Source: Amycolatopsis sp. FBCC-B4732 (GTDB taxonomy: Bacteria; Actinomycetota; Actinomycetes; Mycobacteriales; Pseudonocardiaceae). From it: DNA of 64,000 bases. The notes beneath the pieces were generated by a model. The model was not told the DNA's origin and did not search any database. It worked only from the letters and a program-made list of their open reading frames with translations. Both the position numbers and the translations under genes were made by a program. Below are positions 1-8,544 of this stretch, piece by piece; position 1 is the first letter of the stretch, and every line of letters starts with the position of its first letter. The stretch is from contig NZ_CP095376.1 in NCBI RefSeq assembly GCF_023008405.1, forward strand, positions 10,126,960 to 10,190,959, given 5' to 3'.

Positions 1-591
1 GTCGCGCCGTCGGCCGACGAGCTGATCTACGCCTGGCACCCGGACGGCTTCGCGATGCACAGCATGCGCTCGCCGCGCGTGAGCCGGTTCTACCTGCAGG
101 TGGCGCCGGACGAAGACATCGCCGCGTGGAGCGACGAGCGGATCTGGGACGCGCTCGCCCAGCGGCTGGGCCACCCCGGCTGGGCGCTGGAAACCGGGCC
201 GATCACCGAGAAGAGCGTGCTGCCGATGCGCAGTTTCGTCGCGACGCCGATGCGGCACGGGAACCTCTACCTCGCCGGGGACGCCGCGCACATCGTGCCG
301 CCGACCGGGGCGAAGGGGCTGAACCTGGCCGTCGCCGACGTCGCCCTGCTGGCGAAGGCGCTCACCGCGTCCCTCAAGGACGGCACGGACGAGCTCGTCG
401 ACGCGTACTCGGACACGGCGCTGCGGCGGGTCTGGCGCAGCACGCACTTCTCCTGGTGGATGACGTCGATGCTGCACCGCCACGGCGACGACTTCGACGC
501 CCAGCTCCAGCTGGCCCAGCTCCGCCGCACGGTGACGTCGGCGGCCGCGGCGACCGAGCTCGCGGACAACTATTCCGGGTTGCCGCTGTAA
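1..591 (+). CDS. pobA: 4-hydroxybenzoate 3-monooxygenase, C-terminal part (5' truncated by window edge)
   Basis: The reading frame is open from base 1, so only the last 196 residues are visible. The enzyme is an FAD-dependent, NADPH-using monooxygenase that hydroxylates 4-hydroxybenzoate to protocatechuate in the cytoplasm. The diagnostic GDAAHIVPPTGAKGLN stretch (visible residues about 93-108) is the second FAD-contacting motif of the PHBH family, and the following helix and C-terminal region (WRSTHFSWWM) match PobA rather than generic aromatic hydroxylases. The stop lies 73 bp before the next gene on the same strand, so they may or may not be cotranscribed. No pobR or protocatechuate genes are visible on this side. 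Confidence 0.9.
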   Translation, partial: VAPSADELIYAWHPDGFAMHSMRSPRVSRFYLQVAPDEDIAAWSDERIWDALAQRLGHPGWALETGPITEKSVLPMRSFVATPMRHGNLYLAGDAAHIVPPTGAKGLNLAVADVALLAKALTASLKDGTDELVDAYSDTALRRVWRSTHFSWWMTSMLHRHGDDFDAQLQLAQLRRTVTSAAAATELADNYSGLPL

Positions 592-664
592 CGACCGATT
601 CCTTTCCGGCTCGCGCGTTGTCCAACCCTCGGCAGAACGCGAAGCGAGCCGCGAGGAGTCCCGA

Positions 665-2062
665 GTGCGCGTCGAAACCCCGCCCACACCGGCGGTACCG
701 GAAACAGGAACGGCGAAGCGAAGGTGGGTCCTGGCGATCACCTCGATCGCCTCGATGATGGTCGTGTTCGACGCGCTGGTCGTGGCGACCGCCTTGACCG
801 CGATCAAGGCCGGCACCGGCGCGTCGGTCGCCGAGCTCGAATGGACGGTCAACGCCTACGGCCTGAGCTTCGCCGTCCTGCTCATGACGGCCGCGGCCGC
901 CGGGGACCGCTGGGGGCGGCGGCGGGTGTTCACGGCCGGGGTGAGCGTGTTCGCGCTGGCCTCGCTGGTCTGCGCCCTCGCGCCGGACGCCGGCACGCTG
1001 ATCGCCGGGCGGGTGCTGCAGGGCGCGGGCGCCGCGTTCGTCGTGCCGCTCGCGCTGGCGCTGCTGGGCGCGGCCTTCCCGCCGGAGCTGCGGCCGAAGG
1101 CGCTCGGCGTCTTCGCGAGCGTGAGCGGGGCGGCGGTCCCGCTCGGGCCGCTGCTGGGTGGCGCCGTCGTGGCGGGCATCTCCTGGCCGTGGATCTTCTG
1201 GATCAACGTCCCCGTCGGCGCGGTCCTGGTCGTCCTCGCCCTGACCCGGGTCGAGGAGAGCCACGGGCCCGATCGCGCCCTCGACGTGCCGGGGCTGCTG
1301 CTGGCCGGCGCCGGGTCGTTCGGGGTGGTGTGGGGGCTGGCGCAGGTCGGCACCGCGGGCTGGACCGGCGTCGCGGCACCGCTCGCGGCCGGGCTGATCG
1401 CGCTCGGCGCGTTCGTCGCCTGGCAGCGGCGGGCGGCGCACCCGATGCTCCCGCCGCGGCTGTTCCGCTCGCGCCGGTTCTCGGCGGGCAACGCGGTGAT
1501 CTTCTTCCACTGGGCCTCGGCGCTGGGCGCGACCTTCTTCATGGCCCAGTTCCTGCAGGAGGGGCTCGGGTACGGGCCGCTGGCCGCCGGGGCCGGGCTG
1601 GCGCCGTGGGGGCTGACCACCGTGGTCGTCCCGCAGCTGGCCGGGCGGCTGGTCGGCCGGTTCGGCGAGCGGCCGTTCATCGTCGCGGGGCTGGGGCTGC
1701 ACGGCCTGGCCATGCTCTGGATCGCCGCGGTCGCCGGGCCGTCGACGACGTACTGGGTGCTCGCCGCGCCGCTGGTGCTGTCGGGCACGGGCATCGCGAT
1801 GTGCCTGCCCGCCGTGCAGAGCGCGGTGCTGACCTCGGCCGGGCCGCGGTTCCTCGGCAAGGCGTCCGGCGCGTTCAGCGCGATGCGGCAGCTCGGCGGC
1901 GCCTTCGGCGTGGCCGTCCTGGTCGCCGGGTTCTCGCTGGCCGGCGGCTACGAGGCGTTCACCGGGGGGTTCACGGCCGCCGTCGTGCTCAGCGCCGCCC
2001 TCGCCGCCGCCGGTGCGCTGGCCGGCTGTTTCGTCCCCCGCCTCGAACCGAAGGAGTGCTGA
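665..2062 (+). CDS. MFS drug-type exporter (DHA2, 14-TM)
   Basis: 465-residue inner-membrane transporter. The N-terminal TM1 with FDALVVATALTAI, the loop GDRWGRRRVF and the TM5 antiporter-type motif region (GAAVPLGPLLGG followed by WPWIFWINVPVG) are typical of the EmrB/QacA (DHA2) group of proton-driven multidrug exporters. The GTG start is supported by GAGGAG at 653-658. It ends 3 bp before the PEP-mutase-like gene, which overlaps a sigma factor gene, so the three form one operon; the sigma factor may control its own exporter. Substrate is unknown. Confidence 0.85.
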   Translation: MRVETPPTPAVPETGTAKRRWVLAITSIASMMVVFDALVVATALTAIKAGTGASVAELEWTVNAYGLSFAVLLMTAAAAGDRWGRRRVFTAGVSVFALASLVCALAPDAGTLIAGRVLQGAGAAFVVPLALALLGAAFPPELRPKALGVFASVSGAAVPLGPLLGGAVVAGISWPWIFWINVPVGAVLVVLALTRVEESHGPDRALDVPGLLLAGAGSFGVVWGLAQVGTAGWTGVAAPLAAGLIALGAFVAWQRRAAHPMLPPRLFRSRRFSAGNAVIFFHWASALGATFFMAQFLQEGLGYGPLAAGAGLAPWGLTTVVVPQLAGRLVGRFGERPFIVAGLGLHGLAMLWIAAVAGPSTTYWVLAAPLVLSGTGIAMCLPAVQSAVLTSAGPRFLGKASGAFSAMRQLGGAFGVAVLVAGFSLAGGYEAFTGGFTAAVVLSAALAAAGALAGCFVPRLEPKEC

Positions 2063-2065
2063 ATC

Positions 2066-2833
2066 ATGACCGACCTGAAAGCCCACGCCGACCTGCTGCG
2101 CGAACTGCACCACGGCGACCTGCTCGTGCTGCCGAACGCCTGGGACGAAGCCAGCGCCGAACTCGTCGTCGAGACCGGGTTCCCGGTGGTGGCGACGTCC
2201 AGCGCCGCCGTGGCCGACGTGCTGGGGTTCCAGGACGGCGAAGCGGCGCCGTGGCGGGAGATGTTCGCGGCGGCCGCCCGGATCGCCCGCGCCGTGGGAG
2301 TTCCGGTGACGGTGGACGCCGAAGCCGGCTACGGGCTGGCACCGGGTGAGCTGGTGGACCGGCTCCTCGAAGCCGGGGCGGCCGGGTGCAACCTCGAGGA
2401 CACCGACCACCGCGCCGGCGGGCTCGCGGACGCCGAGGCGCACGCGGACTGGCTCGCGGAAGTGCGCGCGGCCGCCGACGCGAGCGGCGTCCCGCTGGTC
2501 GTCAACGCGCGGATCGACGTGTTCCTGCCGCCCGCCGGGGTGCCCGAGGCGGACCGGGTGGCGGCGGCCGTCCGGCGTGCCCGCGGCTACCGGGAGGCGG
2601 GCGCGGACTGCGTGTACCCGATCGGCGCGCCCGGCGACGCGCTCGCGCGGGTCGTCGCCGAAGTCCCCGGCCCGGTCAACGGCAACACGAACCCGGCGCT
2701 GGACCTGGCCGGGCTGGCGGCGCTCGGGGTGGCCCGGGTTTCGTACGGGCCCCGGTTCCACCGCTCGGGGTTCGCCGGGATGCGGGAAGCTTTGGTGGCC
2801 ATCCACGAGCGGGGAGTGCGCGATGTCAGCTGA
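2066..2833 (+). CDS. isocitrate lyase / phosphoenolpyruvate mutase family protein
   Basis: 255-residue cytoplasmic TIM-barrel protein of the ICL/PEPM superfamily. The sequence shows the N-terminal VLPNAWDEASA segment, the metal-binding VDAEAGYG motif near residue 77 and the NARIDVF strand near residue 147. Members of this short subfamily cleave or form C-C or C-P bonds in 2-methylisocitrate-like or oxaloacetate-like substrates; many are uncharacterised, so the reaction cannot be fixed here. It is short compared with true isocitrate lyase (about 430 residues) and lacks the KKCGH catalytic cysteine signature, so aceA is excluded. The 3' end overlaps the sigma-factor start by 11 bp, indicating translational coupling. 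Confidence 0.8.
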   Translation: MTDLKAHADLLRELHHGDLLVLPNAWDEASAELVVETGFPVVATSSAAVADVLGFQDGEAAPWREMFAAAARIARAVGVPVTVDAEAGYGLAPGELVDRLLEAGAAGCNLEDTDHRAGGLADAEAHADWLAEVRAAADASGVPLVVNARIDVFLPPAGVPEADRVAAAVRRARGYREAGADCVYPIGAPGDALARVVAEVPGPVNGNTNPALDLAGLAALGVARVSYGPRFHRSGFAGMREALVAIHERGVRDVS

Positions 2834-3776
2834 GGTGCTGGTCGGGAGCGCGCGGCTGCGGGACGAGTTCGACTCGCACCGCCCCGCGCTGCTCGCCCAC
2901 TGCTACCGGATGACCGGGTCCTACCAGGACGCGGAAGACGTCGTCCAGGAGACGTACCTGCGGGCGGCGCGCGGGGTCGGCGCGTTCGAAGGGCGTTCGT
3001 CGCTGAAGACGTGGCTGTACCGGATCGCGACCAACACGTGCCTGACCGAGCTGAAGCACCGGCGCGTGCTGCCCGCCGGGCTGGGGGCGCCGTCGAGCGA
3101 TCCGGACGCCCGGGTCTTCGAGGGCGGGTCGCACGCGTGGCTCGGGCCGCTGCCCGACGCGGTGCTCGGCGACCCGGGCGAGGTCGTCGTCCGGCGCGAG
3201 TCGGTGCGGCTGGCGCTGATCGCGGCCCTCCAGCACCTGCCGGCGCGGCAGCGGGCGGCGTTCCTGCTGCGGGAGGTCCTGTCGTGGTCCGCCGCCGAGA
3301 TCGCGGAGACGCTCGACATCAGCGTCCCCGCGGTGAAGAGCCTGCTGCAGCGGGCCCGGCAGCGGCTCGACGAACTCGACCTCGACGCGCCGCCACCGGA
3401 CGTGGCGGTCGAACGGGCGCTGCTCGACCGCTACCTGGCGGCGTTCGAGGCCCAGGACACCGCGGCCATCCGGACCGTCATCCACGACGACTTCAGCCTC
3501 GAAGCCGTGCCGCACCCGGTGTGGTTCAAGGGGGTCAGCGTGTGCCTGCCGTTCCTGGAGCGCTACGCGTTCCAGTCGGACCGGGCGATCCGGCTGCGGC
3601 CCACGCGCGCCAACGGCCAGCCCGCGGCGGGCAGCTACCGCCCGGACGCCGGGGGAGTCCTGCGCGCGGAGGGGCTGTGGGTGTTCACGGTGACGGGGGA
3701 GCGCCTGTCGCGGGCGGTCAAGTTCCCCGGCCCGGAGCTCGTCACGGCCGCGGGGCTGCCAGCCCGGCTGGCTTGA
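2823..3776 (+). CDS. ECF sigma factor with C-terminal SnoaL-like domain (SigG-like)
   Basis: 317-residue RNA polymerase sigma factor. Region 2 (AHCYRMTGSYQDAEDVVQET, about residues 23-42) and region 4 (LSWSAAEIAETLDISVPAVK, about 158-177) are clear. About 110 extra residues (YLAAFEAQDTAAIRTVIHDD onward) form an NTF2/SnoaL-like domain, as in the SigG/SigJ class of actinobacterial ECF factors; in such families the extension modulates activity in place of a classical membrane anti-sigma factor. No anti-sigma gene is adjacent. The ATG lies inside the 3' end of the preceding gene. The last 35 bp overlap the convergent MFS gene. Confidence 0.88.
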   Translation: MSAEVLVGSARLRDEFDSHRPALLAHCYRMTGSYQDAEDVVQETYLRAARGVGAFEGRSSLKTWLYRIATNTCLTELKHRRVLPAGLGAPSSDPDARVFEGGSHAWLGPLPDAVLGDPGEVVVRRESVRLALIAALQHLPARQRAAFLLREVLSWSAAEIAETLDISVPAVKSLLQRARQRLDELDLDAPPPDVAVERALLDRYLAAFEAQDTAAIRTVIHDDFSLEAVPHPVWFKGVSVCLPFLERYAFQSDRAIRLRPTRANGQPAAGSYRPDAGGVLRAEGLWVFTVTGERLSRAVKFPGPELVTAAGLPARLA

Positions 3777-4878
3777 CCCAGGGAGTCCACGCGAGCAGTG
3801 CGACCAGACCGGTCAGTATGAAAACCGGTCCCAGTCCGAAGGCGCCGGCCGCGGCCCCGGCCAGCGGGGCGGCGGCGGTCTGCCCGGCGCCGAGGCCGAC
3901 GAAGGACCAGGTGACGCCGCGGGCGGGCCGCGCGGGGGACACGCGGGCCGCCCAGACGATGCACAGTCCGGTCAGCGCCATGTACGTGCTGCCGAAGAGC
4001 GCGCTCGAGATCAGTGCGCTCTTCGGCCCGAGGCCCGGGACGCCCAGGAGGGCGAGACCGGCCGCGGCGAGCGTCCAGGTGGCGAGGTTGGCGGCCCGGA
4101 GCCCGACGCGGTCGGCGACCCGGCCGGCGAGCCCGCCGAGCAGCCCGGCCACCCCGATCGCGAACCAGCACCAGGTGGCGGCGACCGGGCTCAGTCCGGC
4201 TTCGGCGAGTCGGGAGCCGGAGAAGGTCCAGTAGGGCGCGCTCGTCACGCCGATGAGGACGGAGTTGAGCACGAGCGGCGTGGTGTTCGTGCTGCCGGCG
4301 GTCGCCGGCTGGGGGGTGGTGTGCGGCAGCGTCCGCCAGGCGAGCAGCGTCATGGCCGCGCCGAGGCCGGCGAAGGCGGCCCAGACGACGGGCCAGCCGA
4401 GGGCCAGGAGCGGGGTGAACGCCGATGCGGCGAGCCCGAGGCCGGTGCCGGTGTTGGCCCAGGTCTGGGCCCGGGCCGGGTTTTCGCTCTCGCTCTCGCT
4501 GATGAGCTGGGCGACGCCGGGTGAGACCAGTCCCGCGCCGGCGCCGGCGACCACGATGCCGGCGGCGAAGACGGTGACGTGCGGGGCCGCCGCCATGAGT
4601 GCCAGCCCGGTGGTGGCGGCCGCTCCGGCGAGCAGGACGGTGCCGCGGGCCGAGCGTGCCGAAGTCTTCGGGGCGAGGAGCAGTCCCGCCGCGTAGCCGG
4701 CGGTCGACAGTCCGCCGAGGACGCCGATGCCGACGGTGGTGAGCCCGAACGTCTCGGTGAAGCGGGGGACGAACAGTCCGTAGGCGTAGCGCGCGAACCC
4801 GTAGCAGAGGGCGATGACCCCCGCGCCGGCTGCGGCGAGGGGCCACCAGGACGTCGTTTCTCGTGTCTTGGTCGCCAT
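3742..4878 (-). CDS. MFS transporter, YbfB/YjiJ-type
   Basis: 378-residue 12-TM transporter. The first membrane segment carries GFARYAYGLFVPRF, characteristic of the YbfB/YjiJ family of MFS proteins, whose substrates are mostly unknown. It is divergent from a TetR regulator 90 bp away and the intergenic region has a perfect TetR-like palindrome just upstream of its start, so it is very likely the regulated target, probably an efflux pump. ESESESENPARAQ in the central loop is encoded by a CTCGCTCTCGCT-type short repeat. The 3' end overlaps the sigma-factor gene on the opposite strand by 35 bp. Confidence 0.8.
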   Translation of the reverse strand: MATKTRETTSWWPLAAAGAGVIALCYGFARYAYGLFVPRFTETFGLTTVGIGVLGGLSTAGYAAGLLLAPKTSARSARGTVLLAGAAATTGLALMAAAPHVTVFAAGIVVAGAGAGLVSPGVAQLISESESENPARAQTWANTGTGLGLAASAFTPLLALGWPVVWAAFAGLGAAMTLLAWRTLPHTTPQPATAGSTNTTPLVLNSVLIGVTSAPYWTFSGSRLAEAGLSPVAATWCWFAIGVAGLLGGLAGRVADRVGLRAANLATWTLAAAGLALLGVPGLGPKSALISSALFGSTYMALTGLCIVWAARVSPARPARGVTWSFVGLGAGQTAAAPLAGAAAGAFGLGPVFILTGLVALLAWTPWVKPAGLAAPRP

Positions 4879-4889
4879 GGGTCCATCAG

Positions 4890-4903
4890 ACAGACCGGTC
4901 TGT
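4890..4903. promoter_or_regulatory. TetR operator palindrome
   Basis: ACAGACCGGTCTGT is a perfect 14-bp palindrome 12 bp upstream of the MFS start and 65 bp upstream of the divergent TetR gene. Palindromes with the AGACCGGTCT core are typical binding sites of small TetR-family repressors. The position implies repression of the MFS gene and probable autoregulation. Confidence 0.7.
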
Positions 4904-4967
4904 TGACTGTCAAGCTCTGCTAGGCTTGGGCCAGGTATTCGGGTAGACCGAAGGGTATGGAGGCGAG

Positions 4968-5534
4968 ATGGGCCGGACTCGCCCCGGCGACGCGCGGGGG
5001 AAGGTGCTCGAGGCGGCCTCGACGCTGTTCTACCGGGACGGCATCCACGTGGTCGGCGTCGACACGGTGGCCGCCGAGGCGGGCGTGACGAAGGCGGCTC
5101 TGTACGGGAACTTCGGTTCGAAGGGCCGGCTCGTGGTGGCGTACCTGCGGGAGCGCGATCGTTTGTGGCAGGAGCAGGTCGACGAGATCACGGCGGCCTG
5201 TCCGGACCCGCGGGAGCGGGTGCTGGCGGTGTTCGACGCCTACGAGGCTTGGTCGTCCCGCGACGGGTATCGCGGTTGCGCGTTCCTGAACGCGACTTCG
5301 GAGTTCCCGGACCCGGCCGATCCCGTGCGTGAGGTCGTCCGCCACCACAAGACTGCGCTGCACGGGTACCTGCGGGCGCAGGTCACGCGCGCGGGGGAGC
5401 CCGACGGGCTGGCCGACGAGCTGATGCTCCTGCTGGAGGGAGCCACGGTCCGGTCGGTGGTCGCCCAGAACGCGGAGCCGTTCCGCACGGCCAAGCGGTT
5501 GGCCGCCAGGCTGATCGGCAACCAGCCCGTCTGA
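4968..5534 (+). CDS. TetR/AcrR family transcriptional repressor
   Basis: 188 residues with an N-terminal TetR HTH (GKVLEAASTLFYRDG, then DTVAAEAGVTKAALYGNFGS at about residues 35-54) and a variable ligand-binding C-terminal half. ATG is preceded by GGAGG at 4959-4963. It is divergent from the YbfB-type MFS gene with a palindromic operator between them, the classic layout of a drug-responsive repressor/efflux pair. The inducer cannot be inferred. Confidence 0.88.
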   Translation: MGRTRPGDARGKVLEAASTLFYRDGIHVVGVDTVAAEAGVTKAALYGNFGSKGRLVVAYLRERDRLWQEQVDEITAACPDPRERVLAVFDAYEAWSSRDGYRGCAFLNATSEFPDPADPVREVVRHHKTALHGYLRAQVTRAGEPDGLADELMLLLEGATVRSVVAQNAEPFRTAKRLAARLIGNQPV

Positions 5535-5715
5535 GTTCTCGCGTCACGCGTCCGAGGTTCGCCCGGACCGCGAACGAACCCGCGACGCATCGACACTGAT
5601 GCGGATCCCGCTCGCGGCGGCCCCCGTATCCGGCCCGCGCCCGTCTTCATCGACCACGCTGTCCGGTTCTGCCTCTTGACTCGTCACCTTCCCCGTGCGC
5701 ACCATACCCGCGTAG

Positions 5716-5727
5716 TAATTCGAATTA
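5716..5727. promoter_or_regulatory. LacI-type operator ahead of FAD oxidoreductase
   Basis: TAATTCGAATTA is a perfect 12-bp palindrome in an otherwise GC-rich leader, 19 bp upstream of the oxidoreductase ATG. A candidate -35 TTGACT lies at 5676-5681. The same core recurs at 8521-8532 before the ABC transporter, and a LacI gene sits between the two, so this is the probable repressor site. Confidence 0.65.
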
Positions 5728-5746
5728 TCATCCTCGGGAAGGCTTC

Positions 5747-7366
5747 ATGACGGAACTGGGCACCGAGATTCTCGTCGTCGGTGGTGGACTCGGCGGGGTC
5801 GCCGCCGCGCTGGCCGCGGCGAGCCACGGCCGCCGGGTCGTGCTGACCGAAGAGACCGACTGGCTCGGCGGCCAGCTCACCGCGCAAGCCGTTCCGCCGG
5901 ACGAAAATCCGTGGATCGAGCGGTTCGGGTCCACTCGCACCTACCGCGAGCTGCGCACCGGGATCCGCGACCACTACCGCCGCCATTACCCGCTCCGCGC
6001 CGAAGCCGCGAAGCGGGCGGAGCTCAACCCCGGGGCCGGGCGGGTCAGCAAGCTCTGCCACGAGCCGCGGGTGGCGCTGGCCGTGCTCGAAGCCATGCTC
6101 GCGCCGCACGTCAGTGCCGGGCGGATCCGCGTCCTGCGCGACCACCGGCCCGTCGAGGTGCACACCGACGGGGATCGCGTCGACGCCGTGACGCTCGAAA
6201 GCGGCCCCGACCGGCTCACCGTCCGGGCCCGGTACGTCCTCGACGCCACCGAGAACGGCGACCTCCTGCCGCTCGCCGGCACCGAGCACGTCACCGGCGC
6301 CGAAGCCAAGAGCACGCACGGCGAACCCCACGCCCCCGGCGAAGCCGACCCGGCCAACCTGCAGGGCATCACCTACTGCTTCGCGGTTTCCCACCACGAA
6401 GGCGAAAACCACGTCGTCGACCGGCCCGCGATGTACAGCTTCTGGCGCGACTACCAGCCGGGCTTCTGGCCCGGCCCGCTCCTCGGTTTCGTCGCCCCGG
6501 ACCCACGGACGCTCGAGCCGGTCAAACGCACCTTCGTCCCCAACCCGCCCGGCGACCCCCTCGCCGTGGCCGCCGACCAGAGCGCCGACGCCGGGGACAA
6601 GGAACTGTGGGCCTTCCGCCGCATCCTCGCCCGCAACCTGCACACCGACGGCGCCTTCGACTCCGACATCACGCTCGTCAACTGGCCGCTCAACGACTAC
6701 TGGCTCAAGCCCGCGCTCACCATCCCCGGTCACACGACCGAAGCGGACGTGGCGAAAGCGCACGAGGAAGCCAAACAGCTGAGCCTCTCCGTCCTGTACT
6801 GGCTCCAGACCGAGGCACCCCGCGCCGACGGCGGCACCGGCTTCCCCGGGCTCAAGCTCCGCCCCGACGTCACCGGCACGAGGGACGGGCTCGCGAAGTC
6901 CGCGTACGTCCGCGAAGCCCGCCGCATCAAGGCCGTCACGACCGTCACCGAACACGACGTCTCGGCCGAGATCCTCGGCGTCGATGGCCGCGTGCGCCGC
7001 GAAGACGCCGTCGGGGTCGGGAGCTACCGGATCGACCTGCACCCGTCGACCGGCGGGGACGGCTACATCGACGTCGCCAGCGTGCCGTACGAGATCCCGC
7101 TCGGGGCGCTGCTGCCCGTCCGCACCACCAACCTGCTGCCCGCCGGCAAGAACATCGGCACCACGCACATCACGAACGGCTGCTTCCGGCTGCACCCCGT
7201 GGAGTGGAACATCGGCGAGGTCGCCGGGCTGCTCGCCGCTTTCGCCCTCGGCGAGGACGTCGAACCGAAAGCCGTGCGCGAGGACGCCCGGCTCTTCGAG
7301 GACTTCGCGCGGGTACTGGACGTCGCCGGGGTGGAACGCCGGTGGCCGGAAGTGCGGGGGTACTGA
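5747..7366 (+). CDS. FAD-dependent oxidoreductase (FAD_oxidored / pfam12831-like)
   Basis: 539-residue flavoprotein. A Rossmann ADP-binding motif VVGGGLGGVAAALAAASHGR occupies about residues 10-29, followed by TDWLGGQLTAQ, typical of the FAD_oxidored family in carbohydrate-associated actinobacterial loci. The C-terminal LLPAGKNIGTTHITNGCFRL region contributes the second FAD contact. The substrate is unknown; a sugar, polyol or lactone derived from the solute taken up by the downstream ABC importer is plausible. It is followed after 48 bp by the lacI-type gene, so the repressor is probably cotranscribed and autoregulated. SD GGGAAGG sits close to the ATG. Confidence 0.75.
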   Translation: MTELGTEILVVGGGLGGVAAALAAASHGRRVVLTEETDWLGGQLTAQAVPPDENPWIERFGSTRTYRELRTGIRDHYRRHYPLRAEAAKRAELNPGAGRVSKLCHEPRVALAVLEAMLAPHVSAGRIRVLRDHRPVEVHTDGDRVDAVTLESGPDRLTVRARYVLDATENGDLLPLAGTEHVTGAEAKSTHGEPHAPGEADPANLQGITYCFAVSHHEGENHVVDRPAMYSFWRDYQPGFWPGPLLGFVAPDPRTLEPVKRTFVPNPPGDPLAVAADQSADAGDKELWAFRRILARNLHTDGAFDSDITLVNWPLNDYWLKPALTIPGHTTEADVAKAHEEAKQLSLSVLYWLQTEAPRADGGTGFPGLKLRPDVTGTRDGLAKSAYVREARRIKAVTTVTEHDVSAEILGVDGRVRREDAVGVGSYRIDLHPSTGGDGYIDVASVPYEIPLGALLPVRTTNLLPAGKNIGTTHITNGCFRLHPVEWNIGEVAGLLAAFALGEDVEPKAVREDARLFEDFARVLDVAGVERRWPEVRGY

Positions 7367-7414
7367 CCGTGCCGCCGGTAGGGTCTGCCGGAGAACGGCG
7401 GGAGGGAGTCACGG

Positions 7415-8470
7415 ATGACGGCGGGTTCGGGCCGGGTCACGCAGGCCCAGGTGGCGCGCCTGGCCGGCGTCTCGCAGGCCGTCGTGTCCATGGTGCTCAA
7501 CGGCTCCGACAGCCTGCGCATCACCCCGGAGACCCGCGACCGCGTGCAGCAGGTGCTCCGCGAAACCGGGTACACCGTGGACATCATGGGCCGTCGCCTG
7601 CGCGGCGGGTCCAACCAGATCCTCGGCGTCTTCACCTACGAGTCGGTGTTCCCGTCCGGGGTGGCCGACTTCTACCGGCCGTTCCTGCTCGGCATCGAGG
7701 AGGAAGCCGAGCAGCAGGGCTTCGACCTGCTGCTGTTCACCAGCGGTGGCCGCCGCGACGGGCGCCGCCGCATCTACGAATCCGGCACGAACCGGCTGCG
7801 CATCGCCGACGGCTCGATCCTGCTGGGCCGGCACAACGACCCGCAGGAGCTCGCGCAGCTGGTCGAGGAGCAGTTCCCGTTCGTGTTCGTCGGCCGCCGC
7901 GAGTCGCCGACCGGGCCGATCAGCTACGTCGGGGCGGACTACGTCGCCGCCACCCGTGAGGTCCACGAGTGGCTGTGGGGGCTCGGGCACCGCCGGATCG
8001 GGCTGCTCAGCGTCACCGAGGAGAACGAGCCGACGCTCGACCGCCGCGCCGGCTACGAGGCCGCCGCGCGCAAGCACCGCCGTCCGCCGCTCGTCTTCCT
8101 GGCCGAAGACCCGGCGGTCGCGCTGCGGCAGGCGCTCGACGAGGGTGTCACGGCGTTGCTCGTCGAGAGCTCGGCGATGGCCGACGGCATCCTGGCGTGC
8201 GCGCACGACCTGGGGCTGACCGTGCCCGAGGACCTTTCGCTCGTCGTGCTGGGCGACGCCGACCCGTCGCAGCAGCCGCACGCGCACGCCGTGCCGAGCA
8301 CCGCGACCGACTGGTCGATGTTCCGCATCCCGCGCCACGAAATGGGCGTGCACGCCGTGCGCGTGCTCGTCGAGCTGTTGAAGAACCCCCGGTCGCGCCA
8401 GCTGCTCCTGCCGTGCCGGATCCACGAGGGCGCCACCGCGGCCGGACCCTCCACAACAGACTCCCACTGA
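7415..8470 (+). CDS. LacI family transcriptional regulator
   Basis: 351 residues. N-terminal LacI HTH and hinge (TQAQVARLAGVSQAVVSMVL, residues 9-28) are followed by a periplasmic-binding-protein-like sensor domain (about 70-340) ending in QLLLPCRIHEGATA. An excellent SD, GGAGGGAG at 7401-7408, supports the ATG. It lies between the oxidoreductase and the ABC operon, both preceded by the TAATTCGAAT core, so it probably represses both and is relieved by the transported sugar or a catabolite of it. Confidence 0.92.
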   Translation: MTAGSGRVTQAQVARLAGVSQAVVSMVLNGSDSLRITPETRDRVQQVLRETGYTVDIMGRRLRGGSNQILGVFTYESVFPSGVADFYRPFLLGIEEEAEQQGFDLLLFTSGGRRDGRRRIYESGTNRLRIADGSILLGRHNDPQELAQLVEEQFPFVFVGRRESPTGPISYVGADYVAATREVHEWLWGLGHRRIGLLSVTEENEPTLDRRAGYEAAARKHRRPPLVFLAEDPAVALRQALDEGVTALLVESSAMADGILACAHDLGLTVPEDLSLVVLGDADPSQQPHAHAVPSTATDWSMFRIPRHEMGVHAVRVLVELLKNPRSRQLLLPCRIHEGATAAGPSTTDSH

Positions 8471-8485
8471 GGCTCAAGTGGCCTG

Positions 8486-8514
8486 TTGACAGTGCAGGGG
8501 GCGACGCTTACCGT
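8486..8514 (+). promoter_or_regulatory. candidate sigma-70 promoter of the ABC operon
   Basis: TTGACA at 8486-8491 and TACCGT at 8509-8514 are separated by 17 bp. The -35 is perfect; the -10 is weak. The LacI-type operator begins 6 bp downstream, covering the expected transcription start, the usual arrangement for steric repression. Confidence 0.5.
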
Positions 8515-8520
8515 CCCTGC

Positions 8521-8532
8521 TAATTCGAATAA
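8521..8532. promoter_or_regulatory. LacI-type operator ahead of ABC sugar operon
   Basis: TAATTCGAATAA matches the perfect palindrome at 5716-5727 in 11 of 12 positions. It lies between the candidate promoter and the AGGAGG ribosome-binding site (8535-8540) of the solute-binding protein. Confidence 0.65.
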
Positions 8533-8544
8533 CCAGGAGGCATC

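Noticed and set aside
608..650. GGCTCGC/GCGAGCC inverted repeat between pobA and the exporter
   Set aside because: 7-bp arms with a 29-nt loop, weak and without context as a terminator.
374..2806. 810-codon minus-strand open frame
   Set aside because: Shadow of the MFS/PEPM operon; Arg/Gly-rich, no start context.
5557..5575. GTTCGC/GCGAAC hairpin after the TetR gene
   Set aside because: Only 6 bp of stem, no T-tract; common by chance in this GC-rich sequence.
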